The notes beneath the pieces are model-generated. The model had not been told where the DNA came from, did no database searches, and saw only the letters and a program-made list of their open reading frames with translations. DNA of 64,000 nt from Candidatus Enterococcus myersii (GTDB taxonomy: Bacteria > Bacillota > Bacilli > Lactobacillales > Enterococcaceae), in NCBI RefSeq assembly GCF_017316025.1, contig NZ_JAFLVT010000006.1, positions 158,351 through 222,350 of the forward strand, given 5' to 3'. The position numbers and the translations under genes were made by a program. Within the stretch, counting starts at the first letter, position 1; each line of letters begins with the position of its first letter. Shown here piece by piece: positions 47,833-56,848 of the stretch.

Positions 47833-50376
47833 ATGAAATGGTATCAATTAACGACCCAACAAGTTTTACAAAAATTCAACAGTACCCCTGCTGGCTTAAC
47901 AAAAAATCGCCAACAGCAGCTAGCAAAATATGGTGAAAACAAAATTGCAGAAAGTAAGCAGGTAAAACCTTGGCAAAAGTTTTTAAAACATTTTACGGAT
48001 TTACTGATGCTCGTCTTGCTCTTTGCGGCAATTTTAAAATTTGTGACCGGCGACTATGTTGAAGGCAGCATTATTTTACTTGTCGTAGTGGTGAATGGTT
48101 TTGTCGGCTACTGGCAAGAGCGCAAAGCCGAAGAATCTTTGGATGGCTTAAAGCAGATGATGAGTCAAGAGGCAGTAGTTTTGATTGACGGACAAAAAGA
48201 AACGATCGCAACAACTTCCATTGTGCCCGGAGATATCGTCTATTTAAAAGCAGGGGATGTGGTACCTGCGGACTTACGCTTAGTGGAAGTCCATGAGCTC
48301 GTAGTAGAAGAAGCGATTTTAACCGGTGAATCTGAAGCAGTAGAAAAAAATGAAGACGCAATTTCCCAAGAAGTAATGGCGGGTGATCAAAAGAACATGG
48401 TCTTTTCTGGGACGTTGGTGCAAGCAGGATCGGCATTGGCAGTTGCGGTTGCAACCGGCAATGACACAGAAATTGGCAAAATTAATCAGGCGTTGCAGTC
48501 TGTTACAGGTACCACGACACCGCTCGTTCGAAAAATGCATCAGCTAAATAAGCAAATCTTCCGCGGCATTATGGTGTTGATTTTATTTCTAGTGTTCTTT
48601 ACGACACTTCTATACGGTATGGAAATGAACATATTGTTTTCTGCTATGATTGCTTTAATTGTTGCCATGATTCCAGAAGGATTACCGGCAGTTTTGACGA
48701 TGATTTTATCTTTAGGGGTAAAAGAGATGGCCGAAGAAAATGCGATCATCAAAAGCATGCCTTCAGTCGAAACATTAGGATCTATGACGGTGATTTGTTC
48801 AGATAAAACCGGAACGTTAACCAAAAATGAAATGACTGTAGTCAAAACCAGCAGCAATGATGAATCTTTACTCATGGAGATTATGAATAACTGTCAAGAT
48901 TTGAAGTTGCAAGACGATCAAGCGGTCGCACAATTAAAGGGGAATCCTACTGAATTAGCTTTGTTGCAGTATGTGGCGGCTGAAAATTTGACTTTGAAAA
49001 AGCAAATTGGCAAATTACCCTTTAGCTCTAGCTACAAATATATGGCAACATTACATCCGTTTTCGGCAACAGAAAATATCGTCTTTGTAAAAGGCGCACC
49101 AGAAGTTTTACTGGCTAAAGCACAGTTACCGCAAGCAGATGTAACCGCGTGGCAAAAAAAGGCATCCAAATTGGCAAAAAAAGGGCAACGGGTCTTGGCC
49201 TTTGCGGCTAAAAAAATAGATGCCCAAATAGAATTGACCCACGAGGTTTTAACGAAGCTTGATTTTGTTGGCATTGCTGGGATCATCGATCCGCCAAAAG
49301 AAAGTGCCATTCGCGCTGTAAAAGAAACCCAAGCAGCAAAAATTACAGTTAAAATGATTACCGGTGATCACAAAGATACCGCCCAAGCGATAGGAAAAGA
49401 AATTGGGCTAAAACATACGGATCAAGTTTTAGAAGGAATTGAGATTGATCAATTAACCGATGAGCAATTGGCTCAAGTCGTGACAAAAGTGGATGTTTTT
49501 GCCCGCACTACGCCTAATCACAAGTTGCGTATTGTCACGGCGTTACAAAATAATGGTGAAGTTGTGGGGATGACCGGTGACGGAGTGAATGACGCGCCAG
49601 CCTTAAAAAAAGCGGATATTGGGATTGCAATGGGGATCAAAGGAAGTGAAGTCACAAAGCAGGCCGCGGATATGGTTTTAGCAGATGATAATTTCCATAC
49701 GATTGCCAAAGCAGTAAAAGAAGGACGCCGTATTTTTGATAACTTGAAAAAAACCATCAACTTTTTCTTACCATCGGCCTTATCACAAGGGTTGATCGTC
49801 GTCATTGCTTTATTATTAAATCAGCCGTTACCCCTGACACCCGTACAGATTTTATGGGTCAATATGGTGACAACCATCACCCTTTCGTATGCATTAGGTT
49901 TTGAAAAAGCCAGCAAAGACACGATGAATCGTCCGCCGCGAGCAGCAAATGAAGGTATCTTAAATGGTTACAGTCTGTTTCGAATTGTGTATGTTTCCTG
50001 CGTGATCGTCCTGCCAGCCTACTTTATTGCTTTGCAATTTGAAGGGACCGCATTACAGCAGACGATTTTATTACAAACGATTGTCATGTCACAGGCGGTA
50101 TATATGTTAAATTGCCGCGAATTGTTAAATCCGGCCATTAATAAAAGTATGCTGCAAAATAAAGCGTTGTTTATTTCGCTAGCCCTCTTGTTGGTGCTGC
50201 AAACAACCGTGGTCTTTGCACCATTTGCGCAGAATTTAATCGGTACAACCAGCTTGAATTTAACCCAACAATTACTCGTCTTAACAAACGTCGCTGTTTT
50301 ATTTGGGATTGTTGAAATAGAAAAGTGGCTGACCAGGCGCTGGGTTAAAAGTTTCGCTGTTCAAGACGTAAGCTAA
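47833..50376 (+). CDS. P-type cation-transporting ATPase (type II)
   Basis: An ATP-driven cation pump. The start chosen is ATG 47833, eight bases after AGGAGG. The 847 residues contain the N-terminal actuator with LTGESEAVEKN, M4 with MIPEGLPAVLTM, the phosphorylated Asp324 in SDKTGTLTKNE, TGDHKDTA and the hinge MTGDGVNDAPALKKADIGIAMG. This is the type II layout of PacL/SERCA-like pumps. M6 reads NMVTTITLSYALGFE; SERCA-type calcium pumps have N-x-x-x-D there, and Thr replaces the Asp, so calcium is uncertain and another cation is possible. It ends one base before the stop of the convergent regulator gene. Confidence 0.88.
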   Translation: MKWYQLTTQQVLQKFNSTPAGLTKNRQQQLAKYGENKIAESKQVKPWQKFLKHFTDLLMLVLLFAAILKFVTGDYVEGSIILLVVVVNGFVGYWQERKAEESLDGLKQMMSQEAVVLIDGQKETIATTSIVPGDIVYLKAGDVVPADLRLVEVHELVVEEAILTGESEAVEKNEDAISQEVMAGDQKNMVFSGTLVQAGSALAVAVATGNDTEIGKINQALQSVTGTTTPLVRKMHQLNKQIFRGIMVLILFLVFFTTLLYGMEMNILFSAMIALIVAMIPEGLPAVLTMILSLGVKEMAEENAIIKSMPSVETLGSMTVICSDKTGTLTKNEMTVVKTSSNDESLLMEIMNNCQDLKLQDDQAVAQLKGNPTELALLQYVAAENLTLKKQIGKLPFSSSYKYMATLHPFSATENIVFVKGAPEVLLAKAQLPQADVTAWQKKASKLAKKGQRVLAFAAKKIDAQIELTHEVLTKLDFVGIAGIIDPPKESAIRAVKETQAAKITVKMITGDHKDTAQAIGKEIGLKHTDQVLEGIEIDQLTDEQLAQVVTKVDVFARTTPNHKLRIVTALQNNGEVVGMTGDGVNDAPALKKADIGIAMGIKGSEVTKQAADMVLADDNFHTIAKAVKEGRRIFDNLKKTINFFLPSALSQGLIVVIALLLNQPLPLTPVQILWVNMVTTITLSYALGFEKASKDTMNRPPRAANEGILNGYSLFRIVYVSCVIVLPAYFIALQFEGTALQQTILLQTIVMSQAVYMLNCRELLNPAINKSMLQNKALFISLALLLVLQTTVVFAPFAQNLIGTTSLNLTQQLLVLTNVAVLFGIVEIEKWLTRRWVKSFAVQDVS

Positions 50377-51825
50377 CTATAAATAACTTTCATAAGTGAG
50401 CTCGGCTAATTGGCGGAGCTCATTTTTGGTTGGGGTAGTTGAGATATAAAAAACCGGCAGTGGCGCTTTATCTAAAGGGAAGTTAGAAACAATCAAATCT
50501 TTAAACCCAAAGTGTAAGATCTTTAAATCTGTTACTTCAATGGTTTTTAAAATAATACGCTTACCTAAATAGTTATTGAGTTCTTGTTCCACAAAGGTTT
50601 TCCAAGCCGGCTCACTTTGGAAAAGAAAATAAAGTGTTCGCGTTTTTTTATCCAGTGAAAAAAGAGCCTGTTGTTGCAAAAGGGCCATTAAATGAAGCAG
50701 GTAGGCCGGTTCTTTTTTTGCGGGCAATCCTTTTGTGTGTTGGTGTAGCAAAGCTAAATTTTCTTGGTACAAATTAGTAGTTGCTGTTATTTGTTTTGGC
50801 AGTGCTTTTTGATAATCTGATTCAAACTGAGCGGATAATTCAGGGGACTCGTCATATTTTAAAAGCAATAGTAGCAAGTTTTCTGCTAATAAAGTATCTT
50901 TTAGGGATGGTTCTTGTAATTTTAAGGCTAATTGCTGCACGAATTCTTTTATAGCTGTTCTTAAATTCGCGTAGTTTTCTTGCAATGTTTTCTTTAGCTT
51001 CACACCAAAGGTATTGTTATAATTCCAGCTTTCCAAAAAGCAGAAAAAAGCAAAAAATAATTCATTTTGTTGCAAATAGACCCCTTCTTTTTGATAAAGA
51101 TCTTTTAACAAGGGGATATAAAGGGAAAATAAGGGATCGGTTTGAAAAGAAATTTGATTAATGGCACAGCCCGCTTTATTGCGGATTGTGTTAATGAAAA
51201 ACCAGCAAACACCAAAAATTTCTTCTGTTTCAGCCTTAATCTGGGCTTTTGAAACGTGATTTAAAAAATCAAAATAATGGCTTTCGTGGACAGCATAATC
51301 GACAAAGAAATAATTATTATGGGTAAAAGGGACTAAGAGACGGTGATAAAAAAGGCGAATACTACTTTCTGCTCCCAGAAAAGTGGCCTGTGTACTAGTC
51401 AATTTAATTTGTAAGTGATAATCCTTTAAAGCGGTGTTTACTTTGCGCGTATGACGTTTTAGCGTTTCATAGGAGACACCGGTCTGGCGCAAAAAAGGTT
51501 TGACGGCTAAATCAGGCTGAAACAACAGTGCTTTAATGAATTGCACACTAATGGAATGAGGCAAGAAAACCTCCCACAGCTCATTTGTTAAGGCGTCTTT
51601 TTGAGGTTTTAAGGCGATGCCTGCACTATCTGTTTTAATTTGCCAATTGGCCGGTAAATTTTCCCGCATGATTTGTAAATCGGCAAAAACAGTTCGCTCA
51701 GTCGTGTCAATGTGCTGTGCCAATTTTTTAGCAGTGATTTGCGGCTGCTGGAGTAACTGCTCCAATAGCCGAATTTGGCGGTGCAAGTCCTTTTCAGTAA
51801 TAATCTTTTTTAACATCGAATACAT
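50377..51825 (-). CDS. Mga-family helix-turn-helix regulator
   Basis: A probable transcription regulator of the Mga/PRD group, 482 residues from ATG 51825, placed after GGAGGTGGGG on the minus strand. It starts with an HTH_11/Mga winged helix (LEQLLQQPQITAKKLAQHID then TTERTVFADLQIM, about residues 17-50) and has a second helix-turn-helix (about 105-135, PFLRQTGVSYETLKRHTRKV), then a long helical region rich in Gln and Leu. It faces the P-type ATPase tail to tail with no gap, and is divergent from the second MFS gene, a possible target. A 14/15 CodY box lies in the shared upstream region. Signal unknown. Confidence 0.75.
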   Translation of the reverse strand: MYSMLKKIITEKDLHRQIRLLEQLLQQPQITAKKLAQHIDTTERTVFADLQIMRENLPANWQIKTDSAGIALKPQKDALTNELWEVFLPHSISVQFIKALLFQPDLAVKPFLRQTGVSYETLKRHTRKVNTALKDYHLQIKLTSTQATFLGAESSIRLFYHRLLVPFTHNNYFFVDYAVHESHYFDFLNHVSKAQIKAETEEIFGVCWFFINTIRNKAGCAINQISFQTDPLFSLYIPLLKDLYQKEGVYLQQNELFFAFFCFLESWNYNNTFGVKLKKTLQENYANLRTAIKEFVQQLALKLQEPSLKDTLLAENLLLLLLKYDESPELSAQFESDYQKALPKQITATTNLYQENLALLHQHTKGLPAKKEPAYLLHLMALLQQQALFSLDKKTRTLYFLFQSEPAWKTFVEQELNNYLGKRIILKTIEVTDLKILHFGFKDLIVSNFPLDKAPLPVFYISTTPTKNELRQLAELTYESYL

Positions 51826-52006
51826 TTTCCCCACCTCCTTTTTTTAGCATACGGAGAAAAAAATGCTGCGTCAAGGTAGAGCAAAGAGAAGTAAATACCG
51901 CAGGAAAATCATTGTATAAATCTTCACAAACAAAGAAGAAAATCACTTGTTTTTTTATTAGAAGAAAAAAAGTTTAATGAGATTTTTGCTATGTGTAATT
52001 AAGGTT

Positions 52007-52021
52007 AATTTTCTGAAAGTT
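52007..52021. promoter_or_regulatory. CodY box between the Mga-type regulator and MFS gene
   Basis: AATTTTCTGAAAGTT matches 14 of 15 positions of the CodY consensus. It lies 182 bases before the regulator and 265 bases before the MFS gene. The rest of the 460-base gap is AT-rich, with no gene recognised. Confidence 0.55.
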
Positions 52022-52286
52022 TTCTGGGGCAATGACGTAAACTGATTTACTTTAAAAAACAAAACCTAACATGGAAATGTCAGAAGCGCCTTGTTTTTCT
52101 GCCAAATAAGGGTAAAATCTTTTAAAAATCCCACGCACCTTCAGCCGTTTATGGCGCGTTAGAAAAATAATGATGTGAAAAAAATTGGCCGCGGTAAAAC
52201 GCCACAAATTTTTTTTGCCCAAAATTCCTTCTACTGTCGTAAATAAATGCTAAATGTCAGCGTCGGATTTAAGAAAGGTGTTTTTT

Positions 52287-53489
52287 ATGTCAAAATATCA
52301 ACGAAAAGTATTGGTTTCTACCTCAGCGGGGATTGCTCTAGAAAATATGGATATCATGTTTTTATCCTTCTCCTTGTCGACTATGATTACAACTTTTGGC
52401 ATCACAGGCACCCAAGCTGGCTTTATCTCTACGATTACCAATATTGGTATGTTAGTAGGGGGCATTATTTTCGGTATTTTAGCCGACAAATTTGGTCGCG
52501 TTAAAGTTTTCTCGCAAACCGTTATTATTTTTTCATTAGCTTCGGTATTAATGTTTTTTGCTTCAAATATTTATCTCGTTTATCTTTTCCGTTTTATTGC
52601 TGGTATTGGTGCCGGTGGTGAATACGGCGCTTGTATGTCACTTATTTCAGAGACTTTTTCGAAGAAACATCTGGGACGCGCAACCTCAACGGCTGCAATT
52701 GGCGCGCAAGTAGGGGCTATTTTGGCCGCCGTTTTAGCTTCTCTTATCATTCCACTGCTAGGTTGGAAAATGCTATACGTGATTGGGGTTATCCCTGTTC
52801 TTTTGGTTTTGGATATTCGCAAAGGGCTAAAAGAACCAGAATCATTTGCAGCGAGTCACAAAGATAAAAGCGCAGGAAAATTCTCACTTCTTTTTGCTGA
52901 CAAAGCAACAGCCTGGCAAACAGTTGGTTTAAGTTTAATGGTCACAGTACAAATTGCTGGTTATTTTGGTTTAATGAACTGGCTGCCTTCTATTATGCAA
53001 AAGCAGCTGCACTTGTCTGTTTCTGGTTCTTCTTTGTGGATGATTAGTACAATTTTAGGCATGTGTCTTGGGATGATGACCTTTGGCACGGTGATGGATA
53101 AATTAGGCTCTCGTTTAGCCTATGGCGTATTTTTGATTTGCTCGTCTGCTTCCGTCTTTTTAATTGTTTTAGCCCACGATAAATGGACGTTACTAGCAGC
53201 AGCGGTAATTGTCGGCTACTTCATTAATGGCATGTACGGCGGTTATGGTGCGATTATCAGTAGCTTATATCCTACCACGATTCGGGCGACAGCCAATAAT
53301 TTCATCATGAACGTTGGTCGGGCAATTGGTGGTTTTTCATCGGTTGTAATTGGCTTTTTGATGGATCACTATTCCTTGGTGACCGTGATTATTTTCTTGT
53401 CGGTCATCTATTTACTTAGTTTAGCCGTGATGCTGACGTTACCAGGCTTAAAAGCCATGCATTCACAAGCAACAGCACCAGAACATTAA
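52287..53489 (+). CDS. MFS transporter, sugar/aromatic-acid symporter type
   Basis: A 400-residue member of the major facilitator superfamily with twelve spans. The start chosen is ATG 52287, after AAGAAAGGTG; the frame continues upstream but without a ribosome site. Motif A is LADKFGRVKVF between spans 2 and 3; span 4 has RFIAGIGAGGEYGACMSLI followed by SETFSKKHLGRA, typical of the aromatic acid:H+ symporter/sugar porter group; the C-terminal half has YPTTIRATANNFIMNVGR. Substrate unknown. The divergent Mga-type regulator and the CodY box may control it. Confidence 0.83.
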   Translation: MSKYQRKVLVSTSAGIALENMDIMFLSFSLSTMITTFGITGTQAGFISTITNIGMLVGGIIFGILADKFGRVKVFSQTVIIFSLASVLMFFASNIYLVYLFRFIAGIGAGGEYGACMSLISETFSKKHLGRATSTAAIGAQVGAILAAVLASLIIPLLGWKMLYVIGVIPVLLVLDIRKGLKEPESFAASHKDKSAGKFSLLFADKATAWQTVGLSLMVTVQIAGYFGLMNWLPSIMQKQLHLSVSGSSLWMISTILGMCLGMMTFGTVMDKLGSRLAYGVFLICSSASVFLIVLAHDKWTLLAAAVIVGYFINGMYGGYGAIISSLYPTTIRATANNFIMNVGRAIGGFSSVVIGFLMDHYSLVTVIIFLSVIYLLSLAVMLTLPGLKAMHSQATAPEH

Positions 53490-53498
53490 AATAAATAG

Positions 53499-53543
53499 TC
53501 CGGCGTATCTGTCTACTTCAATAGTCAGCACGTCGGTTTTTTT
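53499..53543. terminator. Terminator after the second MFS gene
   Basis: An imperfect stem (CCGGCGTATCTGTC near 53510 with AGTCAGCACGTCGG near 53522-53535) and a T run, between converging genes. Confidence 0.65.
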
Positions 53544-53545
53544 AT

Positions 53546-53848
53546 TCAGATTTTTTTCATTTTTTTAAAACGAAGCACAATTAAAGAACAAAAACTAATC
53601 GCGGCGACAATAAAGAAAATCGTTACCTGTTCCCTGTGACCGTGAAATGTAAAATACCAATCACTCCATTTAAAATGGAGGTCAAACCACCACCAAATCG
53701 TATCGAATACATAGCAGATAATTGTGACAGCTAATAAAAAGTAGTCTATTTTTTGAAAGGGAACTTTCCAGGTCAGTCCCAGTAAAAATCCCATTCCCAC
53801 TAAAGTAATAAAAATCACAAATAGGCCTTCACTCACAGAATATGTCAT
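53546..53848 (-). CDS. Small membrane protein, unknown family
   Basis: A 100-residue protein with three hydrophobic spans (about 7-27, 35-55 and 73-92) and a Trp/His-rich loop, WWWFDLHFKWSDWYFTFHGH, between the second and third. The C-terminus is basic (RFKKMKKI). AAAGGAAA precedes the ATG on the minus strand. No family is recognised. The aromatic, histidine-containing loop could lie at the membrane surface and bind a metal or lipid, but this is speculation. It is probably monocistronic. Confidence 0.6.
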   Translation of the reverse strand: MTYSVSEGLFVIFITLVGMGFLLGLTWKVPFQKIDYFLLAVTIICYVFDTIWWWFDLHFKWSDWYFTFHGHREQVTIFFIVAAISFCSLIVLRFKKMKKI

Positions 53849-53901
53849 TTTATTTCCTTTCTTATGCCTGTTAGTAAGAATTTGTTACGTTTAAGAGACA
53901 A

Positions 53902-53917
53902 TGTTTCACATGAAACA
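53902..53917. promoter_or_regulatory. parS-like 16-bp palindrome
   Basis: TGTTTCACATGAAACA differs by one central base from the Firmicutes ParB/Spo0J site TGTTTCACGTGAAACA. It lies in the 299-base gap before the small secreted-protein gene, where nothing else was found except the hairpin near 54078. ParB binding sites cluster near the replication origin, and the radA-gltX neighbourhood is origin-proximal in related bacteria. Confidence 0.6.
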
Positions 53918-54077
53918 ATTGTAACCTCTTTTGCCTGCAATTACGAAAATTAGAAAAGAAATCGGTATTATTTTTAAAATCTGATTAAAGAAATTTATTG
54001 CTGAATTTTATTTTGTTTGCGATTAAATCAATATTTTTTATTTTATTTAAAATTTTGACAGCTGACAAATGAATTTA

Positions 54078-54110
54078 AGATTAGAAAAAGTCTAATCTTT
54101 TTGTTACAAT
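54078..54110 (+). promoter_or_regulatory. Hairpin and extended -10 promoter before the 54148 gene
   Basis: AGATTAGA (54078-54085) pairs with TCTAATCT (54091-54098), followed by TTTTTG, resembling a small terminator. TGT-TACAAT (54102-54110) directly after it is an extended -10, and TTAGAA (54081-54086) could be its -35 with an 18-bp spacer. Confidence 0.5.
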
Positions 54111-54147
54111 AAATGAAGATGAATTTAAAAGTGAAAGGGGTGGTAGC

Positions 54148-54438
54148 ATGAGTAAATTGTTAACGAGTTTTTTAGTGCTTTTCGCATTGAATATTGGTGG
54201 GAATTTTGTTATCCCAACCACACAAGTGCTACCAGAAGCTACAGTGTTGAACAATACAGTAGAGAATACTACTAATCCGACACTTAAGACGCCGCCGGTT
54301 TTATCCCCCCACGTTGAACCGAACCTAAATCAAAGAGCAGGCAGTAAATTTACGGGCAAAAGCTTGCGTAATATTTTTGCTTTTGGCTTAGGCAGCATTC
54401 TGGCATTATTAGCAATTTGGCGGCAACGTAAAAACTAA
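54148..54438 (+). CDS. Small two-span or secreted-and-anchored protein, unknown
   Basis: No family is recognised. The 96 residues begin with a signal-like segment (SKLLTSFLVLFALNIGGNFV), continue with a Pro/Thr/Asn-rich stretch of about 45 residues, and end with a hydrophobic span (IFAFGLGSILALLAIW) and basic tail (RQRKN). This layout resembles a miniature wall-anchored protein, but there is no LPXTG-type motif before the span. AAAGGGGTGG precedes the ATG. It may expose a short linker at the cell surface. It is monocistronic. Confidence 0.55.
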   Translation: MSKLLTSFLVLFALNIGGNFVIPTTQVLPEATVLNNTVENTTNPTLKTPPVLSPHVEPNLNQRAGSKFTGKSLRNIFAFGLGSILALLAIWRQRKN

Positions 54439-54551
54439 ATTTTACCCCACCAAGGCAAAGAATTCGGGGAAACAAGGCAGATACGTTATACTCTGGCTAA
54501 ATAATATTGGCTTGAAGGGTTAGTTGGGTCAAATAGAAAAGGGCTGCTGAA

Positions 54552-54869
54552 ATGGATACGTTATATCAAAAATTAATTCAAATTATTGAAGAAGAATTGC
54601 AAGAAAAAGGTAAAACATACACCGTGGGCAAGTTTACTGGTTTGGGCTGGCTATTTCCGCTAAAAGCTGATGGCGTACCTAAAGTTTCTTTAAAACAGTA
54701 TGAAAAGACGGTAAATTTGTATTTATTCCCTAAAGAAGCGGGAGAACCCTTATTACCCAAATATGAGGATGTCTTTAAAAAAAGCAACATGGGTAAAAGT
54801 TGCTTGCGCTTAAAAAAATTGGATGCAAAAAAAATTGCAGCCATTCGTAGCTTGTTGCAAAAGGTTTAA
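54552..54869 (+). CDS. DUF1801-like small cytoplasmic protein
   Basis: A 105-residue soluble protein. The second half (YEKTVNLYLFPKEAGEPLL, then MGKSCLRLKKLDAKKIAAIRS) resembles the DUF1801/YdhG domain, a fold related to frataxin-like iron-binding proteins, but the match is by eye and the function of the family is unclear. There is no signal or span. The ribosome site before ATG 54552 is weak (AAAAGGG). A very long hairpin terminator follows, and then repeat cluster C. Confidence 0.55.
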   Translation: MDTLYQKLIQIIEEELQEKGKTYTVGKFTGLGWLFPLKADGVPKVSLKQYEKTVNLYLFPKEAGEPLLPKYEDVFKKSNMGKSCLRLKKLDAKKIAAIRSLLQKV

Positions 54870-54886
54870 GCTTGAATTTAAAAATT

Positions 54887-54976
54887 AAAAAACACGAAAA
54901 ATTTGTATCATATCCGCAAAAAGCAGCCTTTAAAGCTCACTTTTTGAAGGGTAGTACAATTTTTTCGTGTTTTTTG
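54887..54976 (+). terminator. Long terminator after the DUF1801-like gene
   Basis: AAAAAACACGAAAAATTTGT (54887-54906) pairs with ACAATTTTTTCGTGTTTTTT (54957-54976), with inner pairing of CAAAAAG with CTTTTTG. A and T runs on both sides allow function on both strands. Confidence 0.85.
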
Positions 54977-55006
54977 TTGAAAATCACAGGATTAAACTTA
55001 ATTTTT

Positions 55007-55403
55007 GCGGACTAAACGCGTTTGTCTTGCTTTTTTAATCTAGTTTTTTAAACGAACTCCCTACGGCATTAAGTTAAAATCCCAAGAAATTTGAAGAACA
55101 ATTTATTGGAATTTCATCTTAATGCTTGGCAGTTAAGCGCGTTTAAAAAGCCTTTTTATGTCTAGCAATACAAACTAGTCCTCTGCGGTATTAAGTCAAA
55201 ATCTGAAGAAATCTGATAAGCGATTTATTCAGATTCTGCCTTAATACTTGCGGACTAAACGCGTTTGTCTTGCTTTTCTAATCTAGTTTTTTAAACGAAC
55301 TCCCTACGGCATTAAGTTAAAATCCCAAGAAATTTGAAGAACAATTTATTGGAATTTCATCTTAATGCTTGGCAGTTAAGCACGTTTAAAAAGCCTTTTT
55401 TTA
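55007..55403. repeat. Stem-loop repeat cluster C (three units)
   Basis: Units 1 and 3 (about 55007-55159 and 55248-55400) are nearly identical over about 152 bases; unit 2 (about 55160-55247) is diverged. Inner stems are CCAA/TTGG in units 1 and 3 and ATCTGA/TCAGAT in unit 2; outer stems TTTAAACG/CGTTTAAA close units 1 and 3. The cluster ends AAAAAGCCTTTTTTTA, whose last TTA (55401-55403) is the proA stop codon. It lies between converging genes, like clusters A and B. Confidence 0.85.
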
Positions 55404-56648
55404 TTCCCGGATTTGGCCGTCGCCGTAGATGATGTATTTGGTAGAGGTTAACTCTTCTAAGCCCATTGGCCCGCGGGCGTGTAGTTTTTGGGTGGAAATG
55501 CCAATTTCAGCACCAAAGCCAAAGACAAAACCATCGGTAAAGCGGGTTGAAGCATTCACATAAACTGCGGCTGCGTCTACTTCGTTTAAGAATTTTTGGC
55601 TAGCGAAGTAATTATCCGTGATAATTGCTTCTGAGTGTTTGGTATTGTAGCGATTAATATGATCAATGGCTTCATCGATGGAATCCACGACTTTAACAGC
55701 CATAATGTAGTCCAAATATTCTGTTGACCAGTCTTCTTCTTTGGCCGCAACGGCTTGTGGTAAGTAGGCGATTGCTCTTTTATCAGCGTGTAACTCAACG
55801 TTATGTTCTGCTAATTTGGCCGCAATTTTTGGCAAAAATTCGGCGGCAACGTCCTGGTGAATTAGTAAGGTTTCAGCAGCGTTACAAACAGAAGGTCGTT
55901 GTGTTTTGGCGTTGTCGGTAATTTTTATCGCCATTTCCAATTGCGCATCTTTATCCACGTAGATATGATTGTTTCCAGTGCCAGTTTCGATTACGGGTAC
56001 TGTTGCTGTTTCTTTGACGCGGCGAATGAGGCCTGCGCCGCCACGAGGAATCAAAACATCTAAGTATTCGGTTAGCCGCATCATTTGGTTGGCGACATCA
56101 TGGCTTGTGTCAGAGACAAATTGCACCGCATTTTCATCAACACCAGCACTTTTTAAGGCGTTTTGTAACACAGCTACTAAAATCTGGTTGGAATAAAAGG
56201 CTTCTTTGCCACCACGTAAAATCACAGCGTTGCCGGTTTTAAAACACAAACTCGCTGCATCGGTGGTCACATTTGGCCGTGATTCGTAAATGATGCCGAT
56301 GACCCCTAAAGGCACTTTTTGACGCCCAATCATCAAACCATCCGTATTTTTCCACATTTTTTCCACTTCACCAATTGGATCAGCCAATGAAATAACTTGG
56401 CGGATACCGCTCGCCATTTCCTCAATACGCTGGCTAGTTAAGCGCAAGCGATCTTGCATCACAGCTGAGATACCGTTATCACTTGCGTTGTCCAAGTCTT
56501 TTTGATTGGCAGCTAAAATATCTGTCTTATTAGCCAAAAGCGCTTGTGCCATTAATTCCAATAATTCATTTTTGCGTGTTGTGGACATGAGTGCCAATTG
56601 CCGGGAACTTTTTTTAGCCTGTTGCCCTAAAACGGTTAAATCAAACAT
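55401..56648 (-). CDS. proA: Gamma-glutamyl phosphate reductase
   Basis: It reduces gamma-glutamyl phosphate with NADPH to glutamate-5-semialdehyde, the second step of proline synthesis. The start chosen is ATG 56648, after AAAGGAGG on the minus strand, giving 415 residues, the usual length; the frame runs 44 codons further upstream without support. The family's [18 protein letters not shown] (about residues 100-117) and the catalytic-cysteine region [14 protein letters not shown] (Cys about 250) are present. proB lies 200 bp upstream; a TATAAT on the minus strand in that gap suggests that proA may also have its own promoter. Confidence 0.95.
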   Translation of the reverse strand: MFDLTVLGQQAKKSSRQLALMSTTRKNELLELMAQALLANKTDILAANQKDLDNASDNGISAVMQDRLRLTSQRIEEMASGIRQVISLADPIGEVEKMWKNTDGLMIGRQKVPLGVIGIIYESRPNVTTDAASLCFKTGNAVILRGGKEAFYSNQILVAVLQNALKSAGVDENAVQFVSDTSHDVANQMMRLTEYLDVLIPRGGAGLIRRVKETATVPVIETGTGNNHIYVDKDAQLEMAIKITDNAKTQRPSVCNAAETLLIHQDVAAEFLPKIAAKLAEHNVELHADKRAIAYLPQAVAAKEEDWSTEYLDYIMAVKVVDSIDEAIDHINRYNTKHSEAIITDNYFASQKFLNEVDAAAVYVNASTRFTDGFVFGFGAEIGISTQKLHARGPMGLEELTSTKYIIYGDGQIRE

Positions 56649-56848
56649 GTTTTTCCTCCTTTTAGCGTTTTTACAGCATGCCTTTTTATTTTTTGTCACG
56701 TAGATAGTCAAACTGTTTACTCGGTTGCCATTATTATAGAACCTTTTATGCAAAATGCGAGCAAGTTTACTTGAAAGCATAAGTTCTAGTAAAAAGAAAG
56801 TCGCAAAGGTAGTGTTACTAGCAGGATATTTTAGTTAGCCAATAAAGG

